Source of the DNA: Romboutsia timonensis
GTDB lineage: Bacteria; Bacillota; Clostridia; Peptostreptococcales; Peptostreptococcaceae
Assembly: GCF_900106845.1 (NCBI RefSeq)
Contig: NZ_LT629847.1
Coordinates: forward strand, 1-64,000
DNA: 64,000 nt
Direction of reading: 5' to 3'
Within the stretch, counting starts at the first letter, position 1. Every line of letters begins with the position of its first letter. Under the pieces are notes generated by a model. It saw only the letters and a program-made list of their open reading frames with translations, had not been told where the DNA came from and ran no database searches. The position numbers and the translations under genes are program-made. Positions 20,707 to 31,968 of the stretch are shown here, piece by piece.

Positions 20707-21096
20707 TTATGCCTCCTTTCTTTTCACTTTTTCTATTAATAGTTTTTGTGTTAAAATAACAAATTTAGTAGATAGTAATCCTATCGCAGTTCCAACTATA
20801 TTCAAATGAGGCGCTTTAGCAGATACAAATAAAACCACTGCCATTATTGCCATTCTAATCAAATATTGACTAGATGAATATATTTGGGCTTTTGTAGATG
20901 GCATAGATACTGTTTTATTTATTGTTATCGCTAACAATTTAAGGTTGAGTATCGCTATTAGTGTTCCAAACACCAAACCTAATACCATCTGTTTGTTAAG
21001 GTTAAAAGTTATCGCTAGTGCTAATAATATTAACAAATCATACACTATAATTCCCTTTGTTAATTTTTTAATTTCTTCTTGTAGCTTATTGTCCAT
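20707..21096 (-). CDS. atpI: ATP synthase subunit I-like membrane protein
   Basis: A 129-residue protein with four hydrophobic segments, in the position and size of AtpI (UncI), which assists c-ring assembly. A frame opens at 21123, but GGAAGTG points to ATG 21096 (MDNKLQEEIKKLTKG). It lies 2 bases before the atpB start region and is part of the operon. The identity rests on context plus topology. Confidence 0.82.
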   Translation of the reverse strand: MDNKLQEEIKKLTKGIIVYDLLILLALAITFNLNKQMVLGLVFGTLIAILNLKLLAITINKTVSMPSTKAQIYSSSQYLIRMAIMAVVLFVSAKAPHLNIVGTAIGLLSTKFVILTQKLLIEKVKRKEA

Positions 21097-21100
21097 AACT

Positions 21101-21328
21101 TCACTTCCTTTTTGTGTATGCAATTAAAGTCTTATATACTCCCATAAATGCTCCCCCCACACCTAATAACATAAATATTAATGTTAATATTGGAGATGTA
21201 TTTAATTTAGAATCTAAGAACCTTCCTATAAATGTGCATCCTAATATGCATATTAATACCATAAGCCCAAGTTGAGTTATTAGTGAAAGCATATTAGCAA
21301 TTTCCATATATGTTTTTTTCTTGTTCAT
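21101..21328 (-). CDS. atpZ: AtpZ-like small membrane protein
   Basis: A 75-residue protein with two hydrophobic segments (about 12-33 and 45-65) and the AtpZ/AtpI-family pattern GRFLDSKLNTSPILTLIFMLLGVGGAF. AtpZ is found at the head of operons for Na+-type or alkaliphile ATP synthases and has been linked to Mg2+/Ca2+ uptake. Here it is the first gene of the operon, consistent with the Na+-type c subunit. Confidence 0.85.
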   Translation of the reverse strand: MNKKKTYMEIANMLSLITQLGLMVLICILGCTFIGRFLDSKLNTSPILTLIFMLLGVGGAFMGVYKTLIAYTKRK

Positions 21329-21360
21329 TGACTAATATATCCTCTCTAAAAGAGTATAAT

Positions 21361-21388
21361 TTTATATAACAAAAACCAATTTTATCAA
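21361..21388 (-). promoter_or_regulatory. possible atp operon promoter
   Basis: On the minus strand TTGATA (21388-21383) and TATAAA (21366-21361) are 16 bases apart, about 35 bases before the atpZ start. The whole gap 21329-21743 is extremely AT-rich, so chance matches are easy. Nothing else was recognised in it. Confidence 0.3.
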
Positions 21389-21743
21389 AATTTATATTTA
21401 AAATTGAAACTTTGTTTTACTTTATCTTAATTCTATCATATTTTTTCATATTTTGGAACGAATTTCTATTTTCAGGATTCAATTTGAAATTTAATGAAAT
21501 ATTTTTATATAAACCCTATACTTTTTTTATTATAGTAATTCGTATTATTTTATTATTTTAATTAAGTAAAATATAATTATTTAATTGAATATTTATAATA
21601 TTTCAACTATATCTTAATTATTTTTTTGATTACATTTTTAATTTATATTTTTATATTTATTTTTTATAACCTCTTTTTCAACTTAACATTATATATAATA
21701 CACTTAACTTAAATTATTAATTCATTAAATAAAATAATTACAT

Positions 21744-21779
21744 AAAAAAAGAATCTATATAATTATAGATTCTTTTTTT
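21744..21779 (-). terminator. intrinsic terminator after upp
   Basis: GAATCTATA and TATAGATTC arms with a TAAT loop, flanked by A- and T-runs on both sides. Confidence 0.88.
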
Positions 21780-21807
21780 ATCACTAAATTCCTTTTTTCT
21801 CTAAAAA

Positions 21808-22440
<633 letters not shown>

Positions 22441-22449
22441 TTATGCCTC

Positions 22450-22902
22450 CTACTTATTGTATCTTTCTTCTATTTCTTTTATCATATTAACTCTTTTCGA
22501 GTGTCTATCACCCTCAAATTCTGTATTTATCCATGCATCTACAATCTCTAAAGCTAATCCTCTTCCTAATACTCTTTCTCCTAAAGATAGCATATTAGCA
22601 TCATTATGAGCTTTAGACATTTTTGCAGAAAATACATCCGATACAACAGCACATCTTATACCTGGAACTTTATTAGCAGCTAATGATATTCCTATTCCTG
22701 TTCCACAGCATACTATTCCATAATCTACTGCCTTAGATATAACAGCATTTGCAACTTTTTCCCCAAATATAGGATAATCAACTGACTCTAGAGAATTATC
22801 TGGTCCAAAGTCTATACATTCGATTCCTTTTTCTTTCAGATGTTTTATTATTTCTGATTTTAAGTTATATCCTCCATGGTCACTAGCTAACCCTATTTTC
22901 AT
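22450..22902 (-). CDS. rpiB: ribose-5-phosphate isomerase B
   Basis: RpiB interconverts ribose 5-phosphate and ribulose 5-phosphate. In 150 residues it has ASDHGGYNLK at the N terminus, the catalytic cysteine region GIVCCGTGIGISLAANK near 65, and HNDANMLSLGERVLG. It feeds PRPP made by Prs at 53.4 kb and sits 12 bases from upp. Confidence 0.95.
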   Translation of the reverse strand: MKIGLASDHGGYNLKSEIIKHLKEKGIECIDFGPDNSLESVDYPIFGEKVANAVISKAVDYGIVCCGTGIGISLAANKVPGIRCAVVSDVFSAKMSKAHNDANMLSLGERVLGRGLALEIVDAWINTEFEGDRHSKRVNMIKEIEERYNK

Positions 22903-22998
22903 ATGTACAATACCTCCAACTATATTTATATAATCTATGTTATAGAATATATCTTGTAATATTATACATTATTTGTTCATGTTTTTATAGATATATTT

Positions 22999-24039
22999 CT
23001 AGGCTTTTATAGTTTTATATCCTGCTGATTTTAAAAGTCTATTCATTATAGCTTGCCCCACTCCATCTGTTGGAAATTCTTCTGAATATACTATATCTAT
23101 ATTCATTTTATCCATTTGTCTTAATGCATCAAATAAATTACTTCCAACTTCTTCTAAAGTATTACCTAAAGATAAAACTTCACCTTTGTAATTATCTTTA
23201 TTCTTTTCTAAACACATTACTCCAGTTTTTAAGCCACTCTCTTCGTTTTCTTCTACAAGAGAATTTATTCTTTCTATAATATCGTGTTCACTCCCTGATA
23301 CAATATATACATCTGCATCTGGAGAATAATGTGTATATTTCATTCCTGGTGCCTTGGCCTTATCATTGTCCTCTTTTCTAGCTAAAGAAGGGTCTATTAA
23401 AACCTCACCTATTACTTTTTCCAAATCCTCTTTAGTTATACTTCCTGGTCTTAGTATCATAGGAGTGTCTGTTGTTACATCTAACACTGTTGACTCTAAA
23501 CCAAAGTTGCTATCTCCACCTAAAACTATTCCACTAACTCTTCCATTCATTTCTTCATAAACATGATCTGCTTTAGTAGGAGAAGGTCTTCCCGAAATAT
23601 TTGCAGATGGCGCAGCTATAGGAACGCCTGCTTGTTTTATTATTTCTCTAGCAATTGAATGAGACGGCATTCTTATAGCTACTGTTTCTAATCCACCACT
23701 TGTTTTATATGGAACTATATCCTTCTTATTTAATATGATAGTTATAGGACCTGGCCAAAAATGTTCCATTATAGTTTCAGCCTTCTCATTTATATCCTTC
23801 GCTAGATTATATACTTCTTCTTTATTATATATATGTACTATAAGTGGATTATCGCTAGGTCTTCCCTTAGCTTCGTATATTTTTTTTACAGCATTTTCAT
23901 CTAAGGCATTTGCTCCCAATCCATATACAGTTTCTGTAGGAAATATTACAGTTTTTCCTTCTTTTATTAATTCTGCTTGTTTTTTTATCTCATTTTTATC
24001 TATATTTTTTATATCTATTTTACTTATGATAGTATTCAT
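22999..24039 (-). CDS. threonylcarbamoyl-AMP synthase, Sua5/YwlC type
   Basis: This enzyme makes threonylcarbamoyl-adenylate for tRNA t6A modification. The YrdC domain covers about residues 15-195 (TVIFPTETVYGLGANA, KGRPSDNPLIVHI, PSANISGRPSPT). A C-terminal Sua5 domain follows (KAPGMKYTHYSPDADVYIV). A frame opens at 24084 but would overlap the ZIP gene. ATG 24039 (MNTIISKIDIKN) has AGG about 11 bases upstream and avoids overlap, giving 346 residues. The start is the least certain part. Confidence 0.93.
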   Translation of the reverse strand: MNTIISKIDIKNIDKNEIKKQAELIKEGKTVIFPTETVYGLGANALDENAVKKIYEAKGRPSDNPLIVHIYNKEEVYNLAKDINEKAETIMEHFWPGPITIILNKKDIVPYKTSGGLETVAIRMPSHSIAREIIKQAGVPIAAPSANISGRPSPTKADHVYEEMNGRVSGIVLGGDSNFGLESTVLDVTTDTPMILRPGSITKEDLEKVIGEVLIDPSLARKEDNDKAKAPGMKYTHYSPDADVYIVSGSEHDIIERINSLVEENEESGLKTGVMCLEKNKDNYKGEVLSLGNTLEEVGSNLFDALRQMDKMNIDIVYSEEFPTDGVGQAIMNRLLKSAGYKTIKA

Positions 24040-24067
24040 CTTTAGTATACCTGCTTTCATCTCATTT

Positions 24068-24748
24068 TTAGATGTAATATACAATTATTGTTCCAATTAA
24101 AAAACCTATTATACAATATAAGCTTCTTGACTTTGGGAATATCTCTTCTAACACGACATACATCATTGTACCAGCTGCTAATGCAAGAAATACCCCTATC
24201 AATGAATGAAATACTCCTCCAAAATAAGCACCTATGAAACTTCCTATTCCCATTGGTATTCCTGCTATTATTGTAAATAAAATAACTTTAGATATTTTCA
24301 TTCTACTTCCAACTAAACTTAATGCCATTGCTAACCCTTCTGGAACATTATGTATACCTATTACTATTGCAAGTGTCATACCTAATGTTTCAGTAGACAT
24401 AAAAGATGAGCCTATAGCCAACCCTTCTGGTAAATTATGTAACAATATGCTTATAAATATAAGATATCCCGCTTTCATTTCTTTAGACATATCTAATTTT
24501 GTTTTTAAAAACATAGTTAATAATACGCCCACAAATGTAAATATTACAGTAGGTAAAACACCGATTTCATTCATAGATTCTTTCATCAAGTCAAATACAA
24601 CTACAGCTAGCATTATTCCCCCAGATAGACCCATAAAAAAGTCTAAATATCGGTCAACATTTCTTTTGAATAAAGCAGATATAATTCCACCAAGACCTGT
24701 ACCAATAACACCAGCAAGTAATCCTATTATTGTTATTCTAAGTATCAT
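24068..24748 (-). CDS. ZIP-family divalent metal transporter
   Basis: A 226-residue membrane protein with about eight hydrophobic segments. It carries the ZIP metal-binding helices HNLPEGLAIG and HNVPEGLAMAL, which ligate zinc, iron or manganese. The start at ATG 24748 (MILRITIIG) has a strong GGAGGG site; the longer frame from 24808 lacks one. The gene sits between the Sua5 and prfA genes, with the prfA terminator upstream, so it probably has its own promoter in the 190-base gap. Confidence 0.92.
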   Translation of the reverse strand: MILRITIIGLLAGVIGTGLGGIISALFKRNVDRYLDFFMGLSGGIMLAVVVFDLMKESMNEIGVLPTVIFTFVGVLLTMFLKTKLDMSKEMKAGYLIFISILLHNLPEGLAIGSSFMSTETLGMTLAIVIGIHNVPEGLAMALSLVGSRMKISKVILFTIIAGIPMGIGSFIGAYFGGVFHSLIGVFLALAAGTMMYVVLEEIFPKSRSLYCIIGFLIGTIIVYYI

Positions 24749-24915
24749 ATTCTCCCTCCTTGTATTGTATATAACATTATATACTTCACATGGAGATAAC
24801 ATTACCAAAGTTATTATATAAATTTTAATCTATTCATACTATATTTATCCAATATTTTAAAGCCTTAGTACTAATTAAAGTTTTAAAAAGCATCAAAATA
24901 ATTTAAGTTGCTCAA

Positions 24916-24942
24916 AAAAATCCCTAGATTAATAGGGATTTA
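24916..24942 (-). terminator. intrinsic terminator of the prfA transcript
   Basis: AAATCCCTA and TAGGGATTT arms, overlapping the prfA stop, followed by a T-run on the minus strand. Confidence 0.82.
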
Positions 24943-26004
24943 TATTGATGCCATCTTTTCAGTTTGGTCTACAGTTATTAGAGCATCTATCATTTCATCG
25001 ATATCTCCATCTAAGAATGAGTCTAACTTATATAATGTTAGGTTTATTCTGTGATCACTTACTCTTCCTTGAGGGAAGTTATAAGTTCTTATTCTTTCAG
25101 ATCTATCTCCTGTACCAACCTGACTCTTTCTTTCTGCTGCTATATCTTTATTTTGCTCAGCTATAGCTTTATCATTTAATCTAGCTACTAATATTTTTAG
25201 AGCTTGTTCTTTATTCTTTAACTGAGATTTACCATCTTGACAAGAAACTACTTCTCCTGTTGGTATATGTGTTATTCTTACCGCAGAGTCAGTAGTGTTA
25301 ACACTTTGTCCACCGTTTCCTGAAGAACGGAATACGTCTATTCTTAAGTCATTTGGGTTTATATTTACTTCTACAGTTTCAACTTCTGGTAAAACAGCAA
25401 CTGTAGCCGTTGATGTATGGATTCTTCCTCCTGATTCAGTAGAAGGTATTCTTTGAACTCTGTGAACTCCTGATTCATACTTAAGTCTAGAATATGCACC
25501 TTTACCTTTTATTAAGAATGATACTTCTTTATATCCACCGACACCCGTATCACTTGCACTTAATAATTCCATTTTCCATCTTCTTCTCTCTGCATATCTA
25601 GAATACATTCTAAATAAATCACCTGCAAATAGAGCTGCTTCATCTCCACCTGCTCCACCTCTTATCTCAACGATAACGTTCTTATCATCGTTAGGGTCCT
25701 TAGGTAATAATAATATCTTAAGTTCTGATTCTAATGGCTCAACCATATCTTCCATTTCTGATAATTCCATTTTAGCTAATTCTCTTAACTCTTCATCTGA
25801 TTCCTCTTGTAATATTTCCTTTGAATCAGCTATGCTTTGTAACACATTTGTATACTCTCTGTACTTCATTACTATTGGTTCTAAATCAGCATGTTCTTTC
25901 ATGTATTTTTGCCAAGTCTTTTGATCATTTATTATTTCTGGATCACTTATTTTTTCTGTTAACTCTTTATATTTATCTTCTAGTACTTCTAACTTCTTTA
26001 GCAT
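24940..26004 (-). CDS. prfA: peptide chain release factor 1
   Basis: RF1 reads UAA and UAG and releases the finished peptide. The 354-residue protein carries the catalytic GGQ in [17 protein letters not shown], near residue 230. The GGQ glutamine is methylated by PrmC, encoded next door. GAGGTG precedes the start. Confidence 0.97.
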   Translation of the reverse strand: MLKKLEVLEDKYKELTEKISDPEIINDQKTWQKYMKEHADLEPIVMKYREYTNVLQSIADSKEILQEESDEELRELAKMELSEMEDMVEPLESELKILLLPKDPNDDKNVIVEIRGGAGGDEAALFAGDLFRMYSRYAERRRWKMELLSASDTGVGGYKEVSFLIKGKGAYSRLKYESGVHRVQRIPSTESGGRIHTSTATVAVLPEVETVEVNINPNDLRIDVFRSSGNGGQSVNTTDSAVRITHIPTGEVVSCQDGKSQLKNKEQALKILVARLNDKAIAEQNKDIAAERKSQVGTGDRSERIRTYNFPQGRVSDHRINLTLYKLDSFLDGDIDEMIDALITVDQTEKMASI

Positions 26005-26046
26005 ATTTTCACCTCTTTATTTGTCAATATCAATTCTTTGATTATA

Positions 26047-26901
26047 TCATAGTTTAAAACCTATAACAACTCTATCAATGCCTTGTATATCCTTCTTTTT
26101 ATATATTTTAGTATATCCATAAGACTTCATAATTTCTGATACATCTTCAGCTTGATCATGTCCAACCTCATATGCCAATATACCACCTTGCTTTAAGTAG
26201 TCTATTGATTCTTTAGTTATTTGTCTATAAAAATCAAGTCCATCTTCTCCACCTTCAAGAGCATTATACGGCTCATAATCCTTCACTTGTGTATGAAGAG
26301 TTTCTATATCCTTCTTAGGTATGTATGGTGGATTAGATACTATTACATCAAATTGCTTTTCCGTATCTTTTATAGCACTAAACACATCTGATTTAACAAA
26401 TTCAATTTTATTATCTACTTCATTATTTATAGCATTTACTTTGCCTACTTCTAGTGGTATATCTGATATATCAAAAGACATCACTTTTGAGTTTTCTATA
26501 TATTTAGCTAAACTTACAGTAATAGCCCCAGATCCAGTTCCAATATCAAGTATATTAATTTCTTCACTTTTATTTTTGCAAAGTTCTATTATTTCCTCAA
26601 CTAATGTTTCAGTATCTGGTCTAGGAATTAAGACACCTTCTTTGACAAAAAAGTCTAGTCCCATAAATTCTCTATTACCTACTATATATGCAACTGGCCT
26701 TCCATTAATTCTATCATTTATATATTCTATAAATTCATCATATTGTTCTGTTGTAAGCTCTTTATTTAAGTTTAAATGTATGTAAATTCTATCAACTCCA
26801 CCAAGAGCTTTTTGTAAAAATAATTCTACATCCAGTCTTGGAGTATCACTTATTTTTTCTAGCTCTTGAGAGTATTTAATGATTATATCTCTTATTGTCA
26901 T
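26047..26901 (-). CDS. prmC: release factor glutamine methyltransferase PrmC
   Basis: PrmC methylates the GGQ glutamine of release factors using SAM. The 284-residue protein has the SAM loop ILDIGTGSGAITVSLA near 115 and the glutamine-binding motif NPPYI near 183. The start at ATG 26901 is chosen because GGAGA lies just before it; a longer frame begins at 26922. It lies upstream of prfA, its substrate gene. Confidence 0.96.
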   Translation of the reverse strand: MTIRDIIIKYSQELEKISDTPRLDVELFLQKALGGVDRIYIHLNLNKELTTEQYDEFIEYINDRINGRPVAYIVGNREFMGLDFFVKEGVLIPRPDTETLVEEIIELCKNKSEEINILDIGTGSGAITVSLAKYIENSKVMSFDISDIPLEVGKVNAINNEVDNKIEFVKSDVFSAIKDTEKQFDVIVSNPPYIPKKDIETLHTQVKDYEPYNALEGGEDGLDFYRQITKESIDYLKQGGILAYEVGHDQAEDVSEIMKSYGYTKIYKKKDIQGIDRVVIGFKL

Positions 26902-26911
26902 ATTGTCTCCT

Positions 26912-27811
26912 TTATTTTTCATTTATTACAGCTTTTAAAGCAGTCAATGCAACCTCTAGTTGTTCATCATCTGGCTCTTTTGTTGTAAATTTTTGTAACA
27001 TCATACCTGGGTATGCGACAATTTTAGTAAATTTATTATTATATTTCCCAAGAAATTTTATTATTTCATAAGATATACCTGCAACTATTGGAATAAATAG
27101 TATCCTCATGACAACCCTAACTAATGGATTAGGCCACCCAAAGAAAGAAAATAATATTATTGATGTAAACATAACTATAAATAAAAAATTCGTTCCACAT
27201 CTAGGATGAAGTGTTGTAAATTTTTTAGCATTTTCTACTGTTAATTCTAATCCACTTTCATAACAGTGTATTGATTTATGTTCAGCTCCATGGTATTGGA
27301 AAACTCTTTTAATATCACTATTTTGGGATATTATAACTATGTATGCAAATAATATACTTATTCTAATTATTCCCTCTATTAGATTAAGTATTAACTTATT
27401 ATCAATTATTTTTGAAAATATACCCCCAACCGTTGTTGGTATAAGTATAAAAATACCTACTGAAAATAATAAAGATAGTACTAAAGATATACCTATTATT
27501 GCATCATTAGCTTTATCCTTAAATATCTTTTTTATAAATCTGTCAAAAGCATCTTCTTCTCCATCTTCAATAAAAAATTCAGATGAAAAATTCAAACTTT
27601 TTATTCCTTCTATCATTGTTTCTAATAATATAAATGACCCTCTTAAAAAAGGTATTTTATTTATATTTGTTTCATTTATCCAACTTTTAATATTATTCTT
27701 TTTTAACACTATTTTTCCATTGCTTTTTCTTACGGCAATAGCTCTTTTGTCTTTAGATTGCATCATTACGCCTTCTATAACCGCTTGGCCTCCCACAGAT
27801 ATATTGCTCAT
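26912..27811 (-). CDS. DUF1385 membrane protein (YqhQ-like)
   Basis: A 299-residue protein beginning SVGGQAVIEGVMMQ, the start typical of the DUF1385/YqhQ family. It has several hydrophobic segments, and the conserved FQYHGAEHKSIHCYE and LHPRCGTNFLF. The function is not firmly known. It precedes prmC by 10 bases, a linkage common in Firmicutes. Confidence 0.9.
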   Translation of the reverse strand: MSNISVGGQAVIEGVMMQSKDKRAIAVRKSNGKIVLKKNNIKSWINETNINKIPFLRGSFILLETMIEGIKSLNFSSEFFIEDGEEDAFDRFIKKIFKDKANDAIIGISLVLSLLFSVGIFILIPTTVGGIFSKIIDNKLILNLIEGIIRISILFAYIVIISQNSDIKRVFQYHGAEHKSIHCYESGLELTVENAKKFTTLHPRCGTNFLFIVMFTSIILFSFFGWPNPLVRVVMRILFIPIVAGISYEIIKFLGKYNNKFTKIVAYPGMMLQKFTTKEPDDEQLEVALTALKAVINEK

Positions 27812-27867
27812 TTACCCACCTCTTTAAATCAAAATTTAATTTATATATCTATACTTTATTATAATAC

Positions 27868-27901
27868 AAAAAATCCTTTTAAAGTGAAACTTTAAAAGGA
27901 T
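27868..27901 (-). terminator. intrinsic terminator after tdk
   Basis: ATCCTTTTAAAG and CTTTAAAAGGAT arms with a TGAAA loop, then a T-run on the minus strand. Confidence 0.85.
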
Positions 27902-27913
27902 ATATTAATAAAC

Positions 27914-28498
27914 TTATTTATCTTCACGATATACTACATGACACTTTCTGCATCTAGCTTCGTAACTTTCTACTGCTCCTACCTGTATTATAGGATCATT
28001 GTATCTCGCAGGTTTCCCATTTATTAACCTTTGAGATCTTGTAGCAGGTTGTCCACAAACCGAGCATATAGCCTGTATCTTATCAACAAATTCAGATACT
28101 GCTAAAAGTCTTGGTGTAGGTCCAAATGCTTCACCTTTAAAATCCATATCAAGTCCAGCTGCAATAACTCTTATTCCCTGATCTGCTAAATCTATAGCTA
28201 CATCAACTATGTTATCATCAAAAAATTGAACTTCATCAATACCCACTACTTGAGTTTTTTCATCTATATGATCATATATTTGATTAGAATCACTTATAGG
28301 TATAGCTTTTATACTATCTCCACTATGAGAAACAACATCTTCCTTACTATATCTATCATCTATTTGAGGTTTAAATACAACTATATTTTGTTTTGCTATT
28401 TTAGCTCTTTTCAATCTTCTTATAAGTTCTTCACTCTTACCACTGTACATAGGACCTATTACAGTTTCTATATATCCGTGATTTACTGGTCTATACAT
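27914..28498 (-). CDS. tdk: thymidine kinase
   Basis: Tdk phosphorylates thymidine. The 194-residue protein has the P-loop [15 protein letters not shown] at the N terminus, [10 protein letters not shown] with the catalytic Asp-Glu region near 85-90, and a zinc ribbon of CSVCG plus CRKC. GGGGG precedes the start. Confidence 0.96.
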   Translation of the reverse strand: MYRPVNHGYIETVIGPMYSGKSEELIRRLKRAKIAKQNIVVFKPQIDDRYSKEDVVSHSGDSIKAIPISDSNQIYDHIDEKTQVVGIDEVQFFDDNIVDVAIDLADQGIRVIAAGLDMDFKGEAFGPTPRLLAVSEFVDKIQAICSVCGQPATRSQRLINGKPARYNDPIIQVGAVESYEARCRKCHVVYREDK

Positions 28499-28570
28499 GC
28501 CTAGTACCCCCTATGAATTGATTGTCATATATTTGTGATGTATTACTACATATAAATTCAGTAATTAAAC

Positions 28571-28604
28571 AAAAGAAGAGTTGGTTTCCCAACTCCTCTT
28601 TTTA
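28571..28604 (-). terminator. intrinsic terminator after rpmE
   Basis: GAGTTGG and CCAACTC arms plus A/T runs, 7 bases from the rpmE stop. Confidence 0.83.
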
Positions 28605-28610
28605 AGAAGA

Positions 28611-28811
28611 CTAGTCCATTTTGAATCTCTTCTTGAACTTGTCTATTCTTCCACCAGCTTCTATATTCTTTTGCTTTCCAGTATAGAAAGGATGGCATTC
28701 AGAACATATTTCAACTTTTATTTCGTCCTTAACAGAACCAGCTTTGAATGTGTTTCCACAAGCACAACGTACTTCTATAGCTTCGTATTTTGGTTGTATA
28801 TCTTTTTGCAT
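28611..28811 (-). CDS. rpmE: ribosomal protein bL31, zinc type
   Basis: A 66-residue protein with zinc cysteines in VRCACGNTF and [15 protein letters not shown], so the zinc-binding (type A) form. The start is ATG 28811 ([14 protein letters not shown]) with GAGGTG upstream; the longer frame from 28874 adds residues foreign to the family. It lies between rho and tdk as in other Peptostreptococcaceae. Confidence 0.96.
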   Translation of the reverse strand: MQKDIQPKYEAIEVRCACGNTFKAGSVKDEIKVEICSECHPFYTGKQKNIEAGGRIDKFKKRFKMD

Positions 28812-28926
28812 TCTATTCACCTCTTTCGTTATTCTATAAATTAAATATATTAATTTTTCGTTTTGCAATATCAACTACACCATTATAGCATAAGTTTTTT
28901 ATCCATTCAAGGAGTTTTTCTATTAC

Positions 28927-30411
28927 TTAAAGACCTTTTATTGATTTTATAAATTCATCATTATTTTTAGTTCTCTTAAGTAACTCAATAACTTTATCAG
29001 TAACTTCTAAAACTGAATTATTACTCATTTCTCTTCTTAACTTCCAAAGAGCAGTTTTTTCTTCTTCAGTAAGTAATAAATCTTCTCTTCTCGTTCCTGA
29101 TTTGTATATATCTACAGCAGGGAATATTCTCTTTTCAGCTAATTTTCTGTCTAGATTTAATTCCATATTACCAGTACCTTTGAATTCTTCGAATATTACA
29201 TCATCCATTCTTGATCCTGTTTCTACTAATGCAGTTGCAAGTATTGTAAGAGACCCACCTTGTCTTATATTTCTTGCTGCACCAAAGAATTTCTTAGGTC
29301 CATGTAAAGCTCCTGGGTCTAAACCTCCAGATAAAGTTCTACCTGTTGGAGATATTGTAAGGTTATAAGCTCTTGCAAGCCTTGTAATACTATCTAAAAG
29401 TATTACAACATCTTTTCCATGCTCAACTAATCTTTGAGCTCTATTTAAAACCATTTCAGCAACCTTAACATGGTGACTTGATACTTGGTCAAAAGTAGAG
29501 TATATAACATCCCCATTTATAGATTCTCTCATGTCAGTAACCTCTTCAGGTCTTTCATCAATAAGAAGAACTATTAATTCAACATTTGGATGATTCTTGG
29601 CAATACTATTTGCCACATTTTTTAGTAAGCTTGTCTTACCTGCTTTAGGAGGTGCAACTATCAATCCTCTTTGTCCCTTACCTATAGGGGATATTAAGTC
29701 TATAAGTCTTGTAGCTATATCACTTTGACTTCTTTCTAAAGTTAATCTTTCTTCTGGATATATTGGAGTTAATAATTCGAATGCTTTTCTTTGTATTGCA
29801 GTTTCTGGATTCTCATCATTTATTTTTTGAACATATAAAAGAGCTCTAAACTTCTCCCCTGTTTTAGGATGTCTAGTTATCCCCTTTACTTTATCCCCAG
29901 TCTTCATATTAAATCTTCTTATTTGAGATGGCGATACATATACATCCCCTTCTGTTGATAAATAATTCGATCCTCTTAAAAATCCAAATCCATCTGGTAA
30001 TATTTCTAAAACACCCATTACTTCATCATCTTTTGACGTATTGAATTCATCTACTATTTTAGATTCTTCAACAACCTTAGGTGTATAGTATCCTTTATTA
30101 TTTCTTGTATTTACATACTCTGTATTCGATGATTTATTTTCATTTCTTTGATATCTATTATCCGTATTTCTCTTTTCGTAAGGCTTTACATAGCTTTTAT
30201 TTTCCACGTTCTCATCTTTCTTATTTTCTTGTGCTATATTTGTTTTTACCTCTACAGGCTCTTGCTTTTTTATATTTTCATTTATAAGTTCAATTAATTC
30301 ATTTTTTTTATATTTACTTACAGATTTTATACCTATTTCTTTTGCTATATCTCTAAGTTGAGTTAATGTTTTACTACCTAATTCATTTGATGTTACTTGA
30401 TCTAAATTCAA
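28927..30411 (-). CDS. rho: transcription termination factor Rho, TTG start
   Basis: Rho is the hexameric RNA helicase that ends transcription. The 494-residue protein has an N-terminal Rho_N domain and a low-complexity, Asn/Lys/Glu-rich insertion at about 55-110. The cold-shock-like RNA-binding domain is at about 130-200 ([15 protein letters not shown]). The ATPase domain has Walker [13 protein letters not shown] and ends [11 protein letters not shown] frame opens at ATG 30426, but its codons ATG AGG AGG are the ribosome site. TTG 30411 six bases later is the better start. Confidence 0.95.
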   Translation of the reverse strand: MNLDQVTSNELGSKTLTQLRDIAKEIGIKSVSKYKKNELIELINENIKKQEPVEVKTNIAQENKKDENVENKSYVKPYEKRNTDNRYQRNENKSSNTEYVNTRNNKGYYTPKVVEESKIVDEFNTSKDDEVMGVLEILPDGFGFLRGSNYLSTEGDVYVSPSQIRRFNMKTGDKVKGITRHPKTGEKFRALLYVQKINDENPETAIQRKAFELLTPIYPEERLTLERSQSDIATRLIDLISPIGKGQRGLIVAPPKAGKTSLLKNVANSIAKNHPNVELIVLLIDERPEEVTDMRESINGDVIYSTFDQVSSHHVKVAEMVLNRAQRLVEHGKDVVILLDSITRLARAYNLTISPTGRTLSGGLDPGALHGPKKFFGAARNIRQGGSLTILATALVETGSRMDDVIFEEFKGTGNMELNLDRKLAEKRIFPAVDIYKSGTRREDLLLTEEEKTALWKLRREMSNNSVLEVTDKVIELLKRTKNNDEFIKSIKGL

Positions 30412-30707
30412 AAAAATCCTCCTCATCTATCATATAAATATGTATCTTTATCTCTTTGGGAAATCAAAGGTGTGAAAAAGAAAAGTTTAATCAATAATTA
30501 ATTTTAATAATATCACCATTAATATGTATGGTCAATAAATAAACTAAATATATAACCTAATTATCTATTATATATTTTATACTATTTAAAAAAATTTAAA
30601 CTATCGTATAAAAATTTTAAAAATATTTGAAAAGTGTATGAACTTTTTTCTCTACAATATTTTTTATATTAATCTCATAAATAAATTTATGCTTTTTATA
30701 ATTAATA

Positions 30708-30742
30708 TAGGAGCTAGATCCTAATCAGAAATAGCTCCTTAT
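30708..30742 (-). terminator. possible terminator after glpX
   Basis: AGGAGCTA pairs with TAGCTCCT around a 15-base loop near the glpX stop. The downstream T-run on the minus strand is poor, so activity is uncertain. The rest of the gap 30412-30707 shows nothing recognisable. Confidence 0.4.
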
Positions 30743-30749
30743 TTTAGTT

Positions 30750-31751
30750 CTATTCTATATTATATTTTTTCATTAAATCAACTAATATCTCATTTTTATC
30801 TAAACTATGAATAGCATCAACAAATCTTATAGTTCCTGTCTTCGCTCTCATTACTACTGATTGAGTTTTAGCTCTATTACTTCCAATATGTTTTACTCCA
30901 CTTAATAAATCTCCCTCTGTTATACCAGTTGCAGCAAAGAATAAATTATCTCCCTTAGCTAAATCATCAATAGTTAATACTTTTTCTAATTCTTCATCTG
31001 TAAACCCTAATTCATAACATCTATTTACTTCTTGTTCACTTAATGGATATATTTGGGCCTGCATATCCCCACCCATACATTTTATAGCAGCTGCCGTTAT
31101 TACACCTTCTGGTCCTCCACCGATACCCATCATCATGTCTATTCCTGTATCATCAAAGCAAGTTGCTATTGCAGTTGCTACATCTCCATCTCCAAACATT
31201 TGGATTCTTGTACCTAATTTTCTAGCTGCTTCAACTATATAATTATGTCTTTCTCTATCTTGAACAGCTATTGTCATTTGCGTCGTCTTTTTTCCTAATG
31301 CTTTAGATACAGATATTATATTTTCTTCAGCTGTTTTATTTAAGTCAATAGCACCTTTAGCTTTTGGTCCTACTACTATTTTTTTCATATATGTGTCTGG
31401 GGCATTTAATAAACTCCCCTTAGATCCTATTGCTATTACAGATATAACATTTGGAAGACCTTTCGCTATTAAAGTTGTCCCATCTAATGGATCAACAGCT
31501 ATGTCAACCTCCATACTATCACTAGCGCTCTTCCCTACTTTTTCACCAATATATAACATTGGAGCTTCGTCAAGTTCTCCCTCTCCTATAACTACTTCTC
31601 CACTTATATTTACTGATTCAAAAGCTTTCCTCATTGCTTCTACTGCAGCTCCATCAGCTCCATTTTTATCACCTCTCCCCATAAATTTTGACGATACTAA
31701 AGCTGCGGCTTCAGTTACCCTAACAAGTTCTAGTGCTAAATTTCTATCCAT
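30750..31751 (-). CDS. glpX: fructose-1,6-bisphosphatase class II (GlpX)
   Basis: GlpX dephosphorylates fructose 1,6-bisphosphate in gluconeogenesis. The protein has VTEAAALVSSKFMGRGDKN, GEGELDEAPML and the metal motif DPLDGTTL, and GIGGGPEGV later; these are class II signatures. Two ATG codons compete. ATG 31751 (MDRNLALELVRV, 333 residues) is nine bases from GGAGGAG and matches the family start, whereas ATG 31760 is too close to that site. Confidence 0.95.
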   Translation of the reverse strand: MDRNLALELVRVTEAAALVSSKFMGRGDKNGADGAAVEAMRKAFESVNISGEVVIGEGELDEAPMLYIGEKVGKSASDSMEVDIAVDPLDGTTLIAKGLPNVISVIAIGSKGSLLNAPDTYMKKIVVGPKAKGAIDLNKTAEENIISVSKALGKKTTQMTIAVQDRERHNYIVEAARKLGTRIQMFGDGDVATAIATCFDDTGIDMMMGIGGGPEGVITAAAIKCMGGDMQAQIYPLSEQEVNRCYELGFTDEELEKVLTIDDLAKGDNLFFAATGITEGDLLSGVKHIGSNRAKTQSVVMRAKTGTIRFVDAIHSLDKNEILVDLMKKYNIE

Positions 31752-31968
31752 AATATTCATCTCCTCCGTTAGTGTTATTAATGAAATTATATATTATATA
31801 TGTTAATTAGTAAACATTTATATACTTTTTTGTTAATTAGTGTACTATATTTTGAGTTATCAGACATATTGTTTATAATTTAACCATAATACTGTAAAAA
31901 ATTCATTTTAACCTAGCCTCTACTAAAATATAGTAATACTTTATCAAAATCAAATATGTTTTTTAATA